Source: Smittium mucronatum
Taxonomy: Eukaryota; Kickxellomycota; Harpellomycetes; Harpellales; Legeriomycetaceae
Direction: 5' to 3'
DNA length: 10,958 nt
NCBI GenBank assembly: GCA_001953115.1
Contig: LSSL01002903.1
Location: forward strand, 1 to 10,958
In this document: positions 1-8,737 of the stretch, piece after piece
Layout: every line of letters starts with the position of its first letter
Position numbering within the stretch: the first letter of the stretch is position 1
Position numbers and translations under genes: made by a program
Notes under the pieces: model-generated
What the model saw: the letters and a program-made list of their open reading frames with translations, nothing else
The model's database searches: none
Told to the model about the DNA's origin: nothing

Positions 1-37
1 CAGTCATGAATTAAGCTCTTTTTCAATGAACAACAGT
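1..37. repeat. Left direct repeat junction (DRJ)
   Basis: This is the 37-bp terminal repeat, with the conserved tetramer AGCT at 14-17 in the context TTAAGCTC. It matches 10922-10958 except at position 22 (T here, G on the right) and position 31 (C here, A on the right). In bracoviruses the strand exchange that circularises a segment maps to the AGCT core. Only here does the junction run into an inverted repeat (22-45). Confidence 0.82.
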
Positions 38-45
38 TCATTGAA
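22..45. repeat. 10-bp perfect inverted repeat overlapping the left DRJ
   Basis: TTCAATGAAC (22-31) and GTTCATTGAA (36-45) are perfect reverse complements with a 4-base loop, AACA. Two further AGCT tetramers lie at 45-48 and 54-57, the second inside the palindrome GAGCTC (52-57). The two differences in the right junction (equivalent to positions 22 and 31) fall at the two ends of the left arm, so the right copy cannot form the same full stem. The element may mark the inner side of the junction. Confidence 0.7.
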
Positions 46-65
46 GCTATTGAGCTCCTAGTCAG

Positions 66-74
66 AGCCTACTT
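66..74. repeat. Left arm of an inverted repeat flanking the junction
   Basis: AGCCTACTT here is the exact reverse complement of AAGTAGGCT at 10894-10902. In the excised circle the two arms would flank the single junction, 19 bp away on one side and 28 bp on the other. Nine bases is short, so chance is possible, but both arms lie in the small G+C-richer ends. Confidence 0.4.
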
Positions 75-102
75 CTAACAGGATTAATAAAATTAGGCTC
101 CT

Positions 103-170
103 ACCCAAACGTGGGTTTGATCGACATGGCTTTCCTACAAATAGCTGTTAGACGCTGAGATCCGTCTGAC
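103..170. repeat. Two small hairpins in the left end
   Basis: ACCCA (103-107) pairs with TGGGT (112-116) across a 4-base loop. GTTAGACG (147-154) pairs with CGTCTGAC (163-170) with one G-T wobble and an 8-base loop. Both are in the G+C-richer first 450 bases, where such stems are less expected by chance than in the A+T-rich body. No function is assigned. Confidence 0.5.
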
Positions 171-255
171 TGTCGAAAGCTGGACTTGTGCACTAGACTA
201 TGTCTCAGCTGTGCTAAACGATCGGTTCCTCCTGTTTCTAGATGGTCCTCCTCTG

Positions 256-359
256 GAATCGCTGTCCTGTGAATCGCTGTGCGCTATCTCCACTACTCCC
301 AACCAAGAATAGTGCAACGCTGTGCGCTGTCTCCACTACTCCCAACCAAGAATAGTCAA
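256..359. repeat. 43-bp tandem duplication with a 15-bp repeat beside it
   Basis: Copy 1 (275-317) and copy 2 (318-359) are the same 43-bp unit with one substitution (A286 versus G329) and one missing G. The sequence GCGCT..CTCCACTACTCCC is easy to see in both. Just before, GAATCGCTGT occurs at 256-265 and again at 271-280, giving a 15-bp period, and a fragment CGCTG resumes at 360. The block ends about 20 bp before the proposed integration motif. Confidence 0.85.
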
Positions 360-377
360 CGCTGCGTGAAATTTTAG

Positions 378-447
378 TCTAGTGTACTTCGAAAAGCACA
401 CTATTAAGCCCCTAAACCACGGCAAGGTATTTCACTCTTAGGGGAGC
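378..447. other. Candidate host integration motif (paired palindromes)
   Basis: Two inverted repeats lie back to back. TAGTGTACTT (380-389) pairs with AAGCACACTA (394-403) around a CGAA loop with one mismatch in ten. CCCCTAA (409-415) pairs perfectly with TTAGGGG (438-444). Many bracovirus segments carry a host integration motif of roughly 100 bp made of two imperfect palindromic junctions, at which the circle is opened and joined to host caterpillar DNA with loss of the short piece between them. The layout, size and G+C-richer setting fit. I cannot match the bases to a known motif from memory, so the call rests on structure and context. Confidence 0.42.
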
Positions 448-577
448 AAAAATCACCTGACCTAAAATAAATTGACTGCAAAATAAAAAGAACAATTTGC
501 TGGGCTCACACAAGGAGAAATTTTCAATCTACTGTTAAAAATTCACCGAAGCTTCTTCAAGATAAAATAAACTAAAA

Positions 578-584
578 TATAAAG
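578..584 (+). promoter_or_regulatory. Possible TATA box of the two-exon gene
   Basis: TATAAAG lies 42 bases before the ATG at 626, a sensible place for an RNA polymerase II TATA box with a very short leader. TATA-like strings are common in DNA this A+T-rich, so position is the only support. Confidence 0.3.
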
Positions 585-625
585 TTTATTCAGAATTATT
601 ATAACTAAGGATTATTTGATTTATC

Positions 626-1016
626 ATGGAATCTTTTTGTGCGAAAATGGAGAGAGTTGCCGTATTGCATAATACCATGATTCAGATACGCCAAAATTAT
701 TTTGAAACAGTAGAAACTGGTATGAAAGATACCAAAAATTTGCACCAAATACAAATAACTGCCTATAAATATTTAATTTAAAAATAAAACTGGATATCTT
801 TCCTGAGAAAAGAGCAATTTATTACAACTACTAGAAAAATTTAATTTAATTTTAGGCCAAACATACTTAAATAAAAATCATAATTTTTCCAAGCCAATGT
901 ACACAAAAGATATTGTACAAGAAGAGGCTGAATATGACAGCATTCTAATTTTTGATTCAAATGAACACAAAATTTATCATTATTCAAAAAACGTTTTAAC
1001 TTATCGCAAAATATGA
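626..1016 (+). CDS. Small two-exon gene, unknown product (84 residues)
   Basis: I do not recognise the product. Exon 1 (626-719) starts at an ATG in a good context (ATCATGG), the first after an in-frame stop. It would end at a donor reading ACTG/GTATGA. The intron (720-855, 136 bp) ends in a T-rich stretch and TTTTAG, and exon 2 runs from 856 to a TGA at 1014-1016. The joined codon falls exactly in the frame that is open across exon 2, giving 85 codons including the stop with no damage. Without splicing, exon 1 reads 51 codons to a stop at 779-781. The product is rich in Glu, Asp, Lys, Asn and Tyr, has one Cys near the N-terminus, and shows no signal peptide or membrane segment, so a cytosolic or nuclear protein is likely. 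A TATA-like box lies at 578. Bracovirus virulence genes are often spliced, which fits. A minus-strand ORF (841-1068) overlaps exon 2 and is taken as its shadow. Confidence 0.42.
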
Positions 1017-1959
1017 TATATAAGTCAAAAAAAATTAATTTTGAGAATTTCAATGAAATTAAATGCATGTTGGGAAAATTTTCGCTACTTTAAGCTAAGG
1101 AAATCATTTCAAACTAAAAAGATATAAAGTGCTCATTTATTTAATCTTCAAATAATTTTAAATGTGTACATGTGTAATATTATCTAATAAAAAAATAGAA
1201 TAGCTTCATGTAATCGACACTTTTTTGGAACCGAACAAAAAAAGAGAAAGACCAAAAAAAATTAAAAAGAACAACGGAATCTCAATGAAAGAATAAATTA
1301 TTTATTTAACTAAAAAGCTTATAAAGCTTATAAATCTTATTTTTGAAATTAATTTAATTATTAATACAATAAAAGTATTTAAAATCTAGGAGTATTCTAA
1401 TAGTAAAACTTCCATTTAAAATATCTTAATCTATAGGTTACTTTAAGCTTTATGTTGGCTTAAATTTTATCACAACCAATACATAAAAAAAGTTTAGATA
1501 ATCCTAGTTATATAATTTTTCAAAAGAGAATATATATATGGTTGAATAGGATTTTTTTAAAAATGAATTAAGTCTTACAATGTAAAATATATAACTAACA
1601 ATTTTTTGAAAGGGTATATCCCAGAAATTGGTTTCTTAGTTCTGAATCGGCATACTTTCTACCTGGAAATCTATCGACAAAGAAAGAAAAAATCAAATAA
1701 AACCAGAAGGAAAAACATTTTTTATGAAAATATTACCTCTTTAGAGTAAGAATCTAATTAGCTGTTACTTCCGAAAAAAATTCAACATAGACGAGGTTTA
1801 CTTTCCTAAAATTTATTAAATAAATTTAAATACAAATATATAGTAAACTTTATAGTAAATTCTTACAGAAAGAAGAATTTGTGCAAAATCAATTTTTATT
1901 ATCGAAGCACAGAATTATATGATATATATGCAATTAAAAAATGATTTATTGTGAATTAA
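1017..1959. other. A+T-rich stretch, no supported gene
   Basis: I see no gene here. A tandem 9-mer AAGCTTATA occurs at 1315-1323 and 1324-1332. An AATAAA at 1292-1297 is a possible distant polyadenylation signal for the two-exon gene. Otherwise the stretch holds A- and T-runs with frequent stops in all frames. Confidence 0.5.
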
Positions 1960-2484
1960 AGGGAAAAAATATTTCTTGTGCATTATCAGGAATCAAAATC
2001 CTTTCTCACTGAAACAAAAAAAAATTCAATCTGAGAAATTTTGATGGTTGAAATTCGTGATTTGAATAGTGTTGCTGATTTTATAATATATTTGTAAATA
2101 TGGAAAAAGAATATTTTGTTTTTTCCAATAATATATATGTATATATATGTGATGGTAATAAGATTTCATTGATGATAAAATGTAGACCTTTTATAAAAAT
2201 TTTAATTGTAAAATTTTGAACTTAGAAAAATAGAAATAAACGTGAAAATTAGTGGCGAAAGATCTAATATAATCATTAAAATAACTTTGGCTAAATTATA
2301 AAATTCTAAGAAATCTCTAAAAAAAATATGTACTGTTTGGGAAATCAAGAAAAATGATAGAGAAAAATATCTGTTTCATCTATTTCAGATCAATTTCTAG
2401 TTTCTTTATTAAATACATATTGAAAAATATTGTATTAAATAGCTTTGTAAAAAAAAAAGCATCCATTAAATATTTTGTGTAATT
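1960..2484 (+). pseudogene. Possible decayed coding region, unknown
   Basis: Several plus-strand open stretches follow one another: 1960-2097 (one internal stop, and an ATG at 2044), then 2100-2219 (39 residues from an ATG), then open runs to about 2400. Their translations are mixed in composition, with Glu, Asp and Arg residues that plain A+T-rich DNA gives less often. A donor-like GTAAAT at 2094 and a pyrimidine-rich acceptor ending TTTCAG at 2388 would put 1960-2093 in frame with an ORF running to 2483, so a spliced gene is an alternative to a pseudogene. I recognise no family. Open runs of this length also occur by chance in a window of this size, so the call is weak. Confidence 0.22.
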
Positions 2485-2498
2485 ATAAATTTATAATT
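2481..2498. repeat. 18-bp perfect A+T palindrome
   Basis: AATTATAAA is followed directly by its reverse complement TTTATAATT. It lies at the end of the weak coding relic. Pure A+T palindromes arise easily in such DNA. Confidence 0.6.
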
Positions 2499-3210
2499 CT
2501 TTTTAATACAAAAAAGGTAAAAAAAACATATAATCTTAGTTCCGTATAATTATGGTTTAAAAAAAATGATAATGGTTTAAAATGATAATTAATATACTAT
2601 TTTAAACATATCTTTTTTAATTATGTGACATAATTTTTTTTTCATGATGTATCACTCCCTTTTGAATTATATTATATATTAATATACAAAAATAAGGATC
2701 TGTCAAGTTCATCATTTTTACTTTATCATCCCTTCTACATTGATATAGTAACTCTAACTTTTTATTAATGGACTACTTAATATCTTTTCAGTGAAAATAT
2801 GTAAGCATAACCCCATTTTTATGCTTAATAATCGTTTGGGGGGCTAAAAAGTCATTCTAGAATTAGATTAGTGAAATCTTTTCAATACTAAACTTATCTA
2901 ACTGTAAATTAAGTATGTAACCAATTTACATAAAATCATGGGGATATAAAGATGTTTAAAATCCAAATTAATTTTTTTTCTAAATCCGCACTAATATCTT
3001 ATAAAATCAAGCATTTTTTAAATTATGGCTTTGACTCACTTATTTATATCATACTATTTTATTCCTGTAATCATTTTATTACCGTTAAAATTTATGGTTC
3101 ATCATTTATTAATTACTATAAATAACTATAATTCATATCTATAGTGATTAATGGTGCCACCTAACACAAAAAAATGAGAATTTTATTATTAAGATCTTAG
3201 TATTTCGCCT
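2484..3210. other. A+T-rich spacer before the PTP-like block
   Basis: No gene is seen. A short tandem repeat is present: ATGGTTTAA followed by an A-run and TGATA at 2552-2571, and the same with a shorter A-run at 2572-2587. A TATAAATA at 3117-3124 lies 87 bp before the first ATG of the PTP-like block and could be a relic promoter. Base composition shifts clearly towards G+C at about 3200. Confidence 0.5.
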
Positions 3211-4265
3211 ATGGAGTCCAAGCCGGGTTTTCGGGCGCTAAAACTCAGAAAAAACCAGTCAATCCTTTGGGCTTTCCTTTATCGAATAAACCTTACAGTT
3301 AAAAAAGGAAGCCTAGAAAGGGTGCCAGTAAGTTCTAACAGAGAATGTATCATAATATCTACCAAAACGAGTAATTAAGGGGTTTCTGTGTCAGAAACTG
3401 GGATTTTAAAGCCAGCTGATTACCATTCAGAATAATAATGGAGGACTCAGACCAGTATAGTTCTAAGAAAGCTCAAAAAATATGCAGATGAGTTAAATAT
3501 AAAATAATGAAACTCTTCTCTATTTGAAATATGGTTTTCAGGAAGGATTGCCTGGAATCCCTGGAATTATATAATGCATTTTTGCACATAATTATCTATA
3601 AAAATTTCAGCTAACCTCTTCTCTTTCAATTAAACGGAAGCACATATCAATTATACGGGATAGCTTTTGGTCTATAGTAAGCCCGATAACATTTTCGAAG
3701 ATCTTTCGGGGAGTTTTGGAAACGTTTAGGTCGAATTTAATACGTATTTAGGGATATTTTTACGACATGATAATGATAGATATAGCAAAGAAGCGTGCGA
3801 GAGCAGCTTGAATTTATTTTATTTCAGCATTATTAGAGTTTGGATTCAAAATCAAGGTCTAGAAGTCATCCGCAACTCACTCTCAAAAAATTTCTCATTT
3901 GGGAATACCGTGAAAAATTATATTAATGAAATTTGGGCTCCTGCCTTGAAAATATCGGACATAAAAATAAAGGTATTTTTCTTAAAACTATAGGACCTGA
4001 TAAGAGAACTCAGAACATAATTAAGAGCGGACGTAAGATAGTGAGATATAGTGCCAGTTCCATAGGGAAATATCAATCGATGTATGTGCTTTTCTTCCAT
4101 GGAGACTAATGCTACGCTAAATTATGAAACTCAAGAACCAAAATTTTGAAAAAATAAAGTCATGGGACTATATAATGATCTTAACAAGAATAGAAGCTCA
4201 GAGACTAATATTCTGTAAAAACCAGTTGTGATTATGGAATGAACTATCGTTCTTATATAATATTT
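3211..4265 (+). pseudogene. PTP-like pseudogene, copy 1
   Basis: PTPs remove phosphate from tyrosine, and bracovirus PTPs act in host haemocytes on phagocytosis and adhesion signalling. Broken family motifs appear in order. A-N (3610-3615) stands for the Y-I-N-A-N region. A CAAGGCCC-like remnant at 3678-3686 stands for Q-G-P. E-F-W (3711-3719) stands for D-F-W. V-x-N-x-x-N-E-x-W (3910-3936) keeps the exact spacing of V-x-H-x-x-Y-T-x-W, and W-A-P-A (3934-3945) stands in the WPD loop. V-R-Y-S-A-S-S-I-G-K (4041-4070) stands for the signature V-H-C-S-A-G-x-G-R, with Cys changed to Tyr, Arg to Lys and one extra residue. A degraded Q-loop lies at 4195-4215. The gap from the WPD-loop Trp to the Cys position is 113 nt, against 36 residues in classical PTPs. 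The first ATG (3211) opens 55 codons; at least a dozen stops and a frameshift follow. The motifs were read by eye and no alignment was run. Confidence 0.5.
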
Positions 4266-4441
4266 ATAAAGTGTAAATTTTCATGGAATCAATTGATAAA
4301 GCTTGGGAAATAATACTTGTAAGCCTGATTTACAGCGAATTATGTAGCCGTGGAAAGGTGGTTTCACATAAATATATATAAAATATATCATTTTTGCATG
4401 CTCTTAAGTTCAAGACGGTTGTACTCTGATAAGTGCATATA

Positions 4442-4456
4442 TAATAATAATAATAA
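4442..4456. repeat. (TAA)5 microsatellite
   Basis: There are five perfect TAA units, followed by A-rich runs up to about 4490. They separate PTP-like copies 1 and 2 and hide the N-terminal end of copy 2. TATATAAAA just upstream (about 4374-4382) could be a relic promoter of copy 2. Confidence 0.85.
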
Positions 4457-4490
4457 GACACAACAATACAAAAAATAAAAAAATAAAAAA

Positions 4491-5290
4491 CGACAGAAAG
4501 TTTGTAGGAACCACTTCACAAGAATTACTTTGTATAACCTAAGAGATTTGGAGTCATTGAATAAATACAAAAAATATCCCACAAGTAAACCATTTCTGTC
4601 TTCTTTGAACCCGTTGGATGCTCCGAGCAGGCTAAGCATAAAAAAATGTTAGATAAAACACAATGTAGCCTCTACTTTACAGGAACTACTTAGTCATCAC
4701 TTCGTGGTTCTGTTTACATATCATTTCGACAAGAAGGTAAAGACGTATTACAACGGGCTTCTAGGTGAAAAATCTGTATTAACGAACGCAAATTCACAAT
4801 TCTAGATGAAATGCGCAAACCTATTGTTTTTCTCTATTAACCCGATCACCCAGATTTTTCAGATGGTCAGATGAAAACAAACTACTATTACGTTGAATAA
4901 AAAATATGGAGATCTATAGTTTGAAATCCAGACATGCTGGCGCAATCTATATCTCATCCCATCATTCTCAGGTGAAAAGGGTAATAACAGACCCAAATAA
5001 AGTAAAAATATATCTTTTCGGAGAGGTTAAAGTAGGATTGATGGACTGAATGATCAGGGACTTTTTCTTTAAACTCAAGTTCTCGGAAACCATACCATTT
5101 ATATTATTCTTTTAAAAGACGAATTTTTAGGCATCGATCTTAGTGCAGTTTTGTGGTACACATTTTTTTAGATAGATGTATCTCTAACAATATAAATGAC
5201 CTTATATCAGCTCCTCAAATAATTGATTATCTGAAATAAGTTTACATAGTCGAAAAATTGAACATCTGAGCTATAAATGCGTAAAAATCG
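4491..5290 (+). pseudogene. PTP-like pseudogene, copy 2 (best spaced)
   Basis: This is the clearest copy, because nearly all its motifs lie in one frame without net shifts. N-H-x-x-x-I is at 4509-4526. L-D-A-P-S-R-L (4614-4634) stands for the L-D-x-S-R-V that follows K-N-R-Y. A 13-codon stretch (4767-4805) aligns gap-free with T-Q-G-P-L..D-F-W, its Trp now TAG at 4803. Y-G-D-L-stop-F-E-I-Q-T (4905-4934) matches the F-x-I-x-T strand. L-N-D-Q-G (5046-5060) replaces W-P-D-x-G and keeps the Asp. D-L-S-A-V-L-W-Y-T (5136-5162) replaces H-C-S-A-G-x-G-R-T, then F-F-stop-I-D-V-S-L. The D-F-W to W-P-D distance is 81 codons, against 83 in PTP1B. The Q-loop relic is near 5257-5280, in another frame. The catalytic Cys has become Leu and the Arg Tyr, so it cannot be an active phosphatase. 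About five in-frame stops are seen. Confidence 0.6.
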
Positions 5291-5434
5291 GTTTTTTTAG
5301 GCTTGTTGGCAAATTTGATACGATATCACGTTATCGGATGCCTTTAGAGTTATCAAAGACTATGAAAGATTTTCAATATAATTTTTCATAAAAACCTTTA
5401 TTTAAAAATCACCATTAACCGATCTGCTCAAAGA

Positions 5435-6235
5435 ATGAAGACCCTAAAATTTCTGTTTGCTAAAAAGCTGAATGAAAAATTATATTGACTTTCATTTTTC
5501 ATATTATTCCTAAGATCCAGTTCTATCAATAGAATTAACAATGTGAGAACTCTAAAGGATAAAGGTGTATTCAATTTCATCATATTTTTACTCGAGAGGA
5601 AAAAGGGTCGGTATATTGATAGAGAAGAATTGCTGATCAAGTCCATATCCATATTCCATTTTAATGACAGATAATATCATAAAATAAATAAAAAGGAAAA
5701 ATACTGTTTATTTTTACCCAACTCCTCAATCAAACAACAGAAAATAGTCAGTCACAGAATTTTAAATTTGTAAAATTAATGAAAAAGTCTCTATCATTAT
5801 TTAGTATAACTAGATAATCCACTCGTTCTTAAGTATAATAATTAGGAACCCTAATACATCGATACCAAAATCAAGGATTATAGTGGTCAATCTGTTACCT
5901 GATCTCTGATTTTCTTAATATTATACAGTTACGCAATCTTTATGGTCTAACTATACTATCTTCAACTCATGATATCGACTCAAAGAGGATTTTTCTGATA
6001 ACCTTAGTTACTCGATAATATATTGGAGTAACTTGACATTTTCGCTATGTGAAATATAATTTTAGAATTTTTAGAGCTCTTATCAGTGAATAATAATTCA
6101 TAATAAATTATTAGATTAGAAGCATTTCGTCTCACCAACCCAAAAATGTGTTATATTTGTAGAATATTAAAAGGATAGCACTATCTGAGTAATGGGCGGT
6201 CTATACAAAAAAACTTTTTCTATTTCATCTCTTTA
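5435..6235 (+). pseudogene. PTP-like pseudogene, copy 3
   Basis: The N-terminal half is well kept. From the ATG at 5435 one frame runs to a TAA near 5669 with a single internal stop. It holds G-V-F-N-F (5564-5578) for the bracovirus G-T-x-x-N-F element, and 12 residues later K-G-R-Y-I-D (5603-5620) for K-N-R-Y-x-D. In another frame, F-I-F-T-Q (5707-5721) matches the F-I-x-T-Q that starts the Q-G-P motif, 36 codons after K-G-R-Y (39 in PTP1B). The C-terminal half is poor. E-F-stop (5757-5765) stands for D-F-W, ACTTGACATTT at 6031 lies where W-P-D is expected, and R-S-I-Q (6197-6208) stands at the Q-loop. The positions follow copy 2 at 949-987 bp. No Cys signature survives. Minus-strand ORF 5428-5652 is its shadow. 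Confidence 0.55.
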
Positions 6236-7170
6236 ACTATATTTTATTGGATTTATATTTTTGGTTTAGTTTTATTCTATAAAATAGCAACACCTAATAA
6301 GCCTCCTCTCATCACATAATGTGAATCACTGTACACTCATAAGAGCTCAAATAATTCTAATATCAATACCTAAAAAAATAGCTACATAAGCCCAAATTAT
6401 AATTTTAAATCCAGAAGATTTATATAAAAAAATTCATAGGAAATTTCAATAAAATGAACGATATCCTCTTCTTTTCATTTAAAAATTTATGAAATTCAAT
6501 TATTATTATTTTTTTAAAACGAAAAAATTTATAAATTATAATTTTAATTATCTTTCATTCAATAAATTTAAAAAACAGATTCTGCTTCGCTTTAGACTAT
6601 TAATAATACAATTTTATAGATAGAGAAATTGTAAAATTCTTTATTTCTTCAAAAAAACTCGATATTTAGGTATTTCAAATATTTTTAGTATTAAAATCGA
6701 TCTTATAAACATGTTTTATTTTAAATATATAATAATCTTTTATAGCTACTTTAAAGCGATAATAGCTTTCTTTTATATAAAATAAGTATAAATTTGATAT
6801 TCTACTAAAAAAAATATATATATAGCAGTATATTAATTTTTAAATTTACATTTAATATACGGTTAACTATATTTTTTGTATCTTCTTTATGATTTACATA
6901 TTTACTAGAAATAAAATTATACAAATAATTAAAAACAAAAAAATAACAGATAACAGATAAAAAACTCTTTGTTTTCATAAATTCGAATTTTATTGAAATG
7001 TTTTTTTTTTTATCCAATATATATAAACTATTTGTTTATAATCTTTGTTTTTTTCCTGCTTTTTTAATGCTTAGAGAAATTTAAATTTTTAAGATTGAGA
7101 GAATTCAACTTATTAAAAAACAAATATGCATGATAGGGGTTTTTTGAGTTTCAAGAAGTTTTTTCATGAG
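6236..7170. other. A+T-rich stretch, no supported gene
   Basis: G+C falls sharply after copy 3. I find no fourth PTP-like copy at the expected pitch (about 6,700-7,100). A short ORF on the minus strand (6805-7017) is Lys/Asn/Ile/Phe-rich, as expected for chance translation of A+T-rich DNA, and is not called. Overlapping A+T palindromes such as AATTTATAAATT at 6526-6537 are present. Confidence 0.5.
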
Positions 7171-8468
7171 CTAAAAATTTTTTCTCCAACCATGTAATTT
7201 TATTCTAGAAAAAACGGTACAAAGATCATCAAAACACTTTAATTTTTTATCATTCCAATTTTTATTCACGTTTCTAATCGAGTCTTTAAGTTCCATATTT
7301 CCCTAGATGGTCAATTATTCATATGAAACAAGATATATCTTGAAATCATCATCCTCTGAATTGAATAAGAAGAAAGTTTTCGAATTATTATGTAGAAAAA
7401 TTTAATTTTATTCATTCTTTCAAACTTGTACTATACTCGGTTTACTCAGTCTTGAAGAAAATTAACCGATATTTCTAAAAATTTAAAGATATTTGCCTGA
7501 TTCCAGTTACTTTTTTAGCTTAAGGTTCTAATAAAAATTTTCAGACGGTTTTTTGTCAAATAGAATAAATACTTATAATTTCGTAATAGAGATATTTTTT
7601 CTGAAAATCATATCATCTATTTTTCTTATTGCTTTTTCCAAATCTCCGAAAAATTGCCACTTTATTAAAAATAGATTCTTTGCCTTTTCAAATAAATTTA
7701 TTTTAGGTATAATTTTAAGCTTGATAAAATCGAATGTATTCTATTTTTAATTTTTTTTCATGTAATCACTTTATCGCCTATATCATATTTTCAGAAATAC
7801 GAAACCAAAAGTGTATTATTTTCACCTTTGGGTGATTTATAATGACAGAACATGAAATCTGAGGGAGTGGGTTTAATATGAAGCTCTCTTTTACGTAGAA
7901 TTTTTAACGCTCCATCTTTTTTTTAAAATTTTAAAGCGTCTTGATTTAAGATTTCGTATAATCTTTGCTTATTACAGATGGCTAAACGGGTATAATCTTC
8001 TGCATTTTTTTATAACTACTTGCTAATATAACATGATAATTTTCTTTCTCATATTTAAAAGTGGAATATTTAAGCAAATTTTTAGCCCTAGAAAAAATCT
8101 TCAATTATTGTTGAGATGTCGAATTTTCATTATATTTGATACATACTTGAACATCCAGCTATTTATTGGCTCATTTCTGGCCTCATTAGATAAAAAAATT
8201 TCATAGAAATTTATAAATTCATCGGAAGTGAGGTAGTGGCTAGATTTTTTTTCTCATTTTTGACATAAATATATAAATTTTCGATTCCCAATGATCTTTC
8301 ATTTATTTATAATATTTATTTTATATCCCTAGATTTTAAATAATTTTTAATAAGCTCTAATATTTCATCCTTAAAAGTTTTGCATATACCTCTTACGCAC
8401 TCTACATGATGTCTTTTTTCAGATAAGTAAAAATCTCCTAATATCATAAAATTCCAAAGCTTTATAAT
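7171..8468 (-). pseudogene. Decayed minus-strand gene, unknown family
   Basis: I do not recognise this gene. Read on the minus strand, a chain of open stretches follows in order: 8468-8316 (50 residues, with E-K-R-H-H-V-E-C-V-R), 8253-8101 (50, with L-T-S-D-E-F-I-N-F-Y), 8104-7982, 8009-7791 (72 residues around one internal stop), 7740-7573 (55) and 7296-7171 (41, from an ATG). They are rich in Glu, Asp, His, Trp and Cys, unlike chance translation of A+T-rich DNA. Several changes of frame fall in A-runs (8244-8252 and 8004-8010), so both decay and homopolymer sequencing error are possible. The gene may begin near an ATG at 8879, ten bases after a splice-acceptor-like TTTATTTTTCAG. Together the pieces suggest a protein of about 450 residues or more. 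No signal peptide or membrane segment is seen. Plus-strand ORF 7553-7750 is its shadow. Confidence 0.36.
7329..7342. repeat. 14-bp perfect palindrome
   Basis: CAAGATATATCTTG is a perfect palindrome between two open stretches of the minus-strand relic. It could be a protein site or simply chance. Confidence 0.6.
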
Positions 8469-8737
8469 TTACTATAACAGATGTATTTTTTCATTTTTTT
8501 ACAGTAGAAAATTGTATTTTTGTATTTTTTTTTAATTTTTGGAATATTTTTTTTCCAAGAGCGTGAGTAATTTGAAAAAATTTTCTCTTGTGAGATATAT
8601 CATTTTCTATCGGAGCTCAGTATTTTTAATTTTTTTAATATATTAATTTTTCGATTTTGTTATATGTATAATAAAGAAAGATAAATCCTTTTTAAATTTT
8701 TAAACAACTAAATTATACACAGAGTAGAAAATAAAGA

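Noticed and set aside
256..444. CRISPR array or tRNA/rRNA gene in the repeat- and hairpin-rich left end
   Set aside because: There are only two abutting 43-bp copies with no spacers, and no cloverleaf or rRNA signature can be folded from the stems.
841..1068. Longest intact ORF, 75 codons on the minus strand
   Set aside because: It overlaps exon 2 of the plus-strand spliced model, which has better codon content, a good start context and splice sites. The minus-strand reading is Leu/Phe/Ile-rich, as shadows of A+T-rich genes usually are.
4388..4639. 83-codon ORF on the minus strand
   Set aside because: It lies opposite PTP-like copy 2, whose plus-strand frame carries ordered family motifs. 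The minus reading is a Leu/Phe/Tyr-rich shadow.
3808..5000. Cullin-like reading of the central block (N-Q-G-L near 3850, D-K-K-V near 4728)
   Set aside because: The similarities are a few residues long, the distance between them is far too great for a cullin, and a further cullin-like piece (near 5600) is out of order. The PTP reading explains more motifs, with correct order and spacing.
7131..7200. Ankyrin-like F-F-H-E-L on the plus strand, suggesting a viral ankyrin gene
   Set aside because: Only five residues match, with no ankyrin repeat after it. The opposite strand has longer open reading here.
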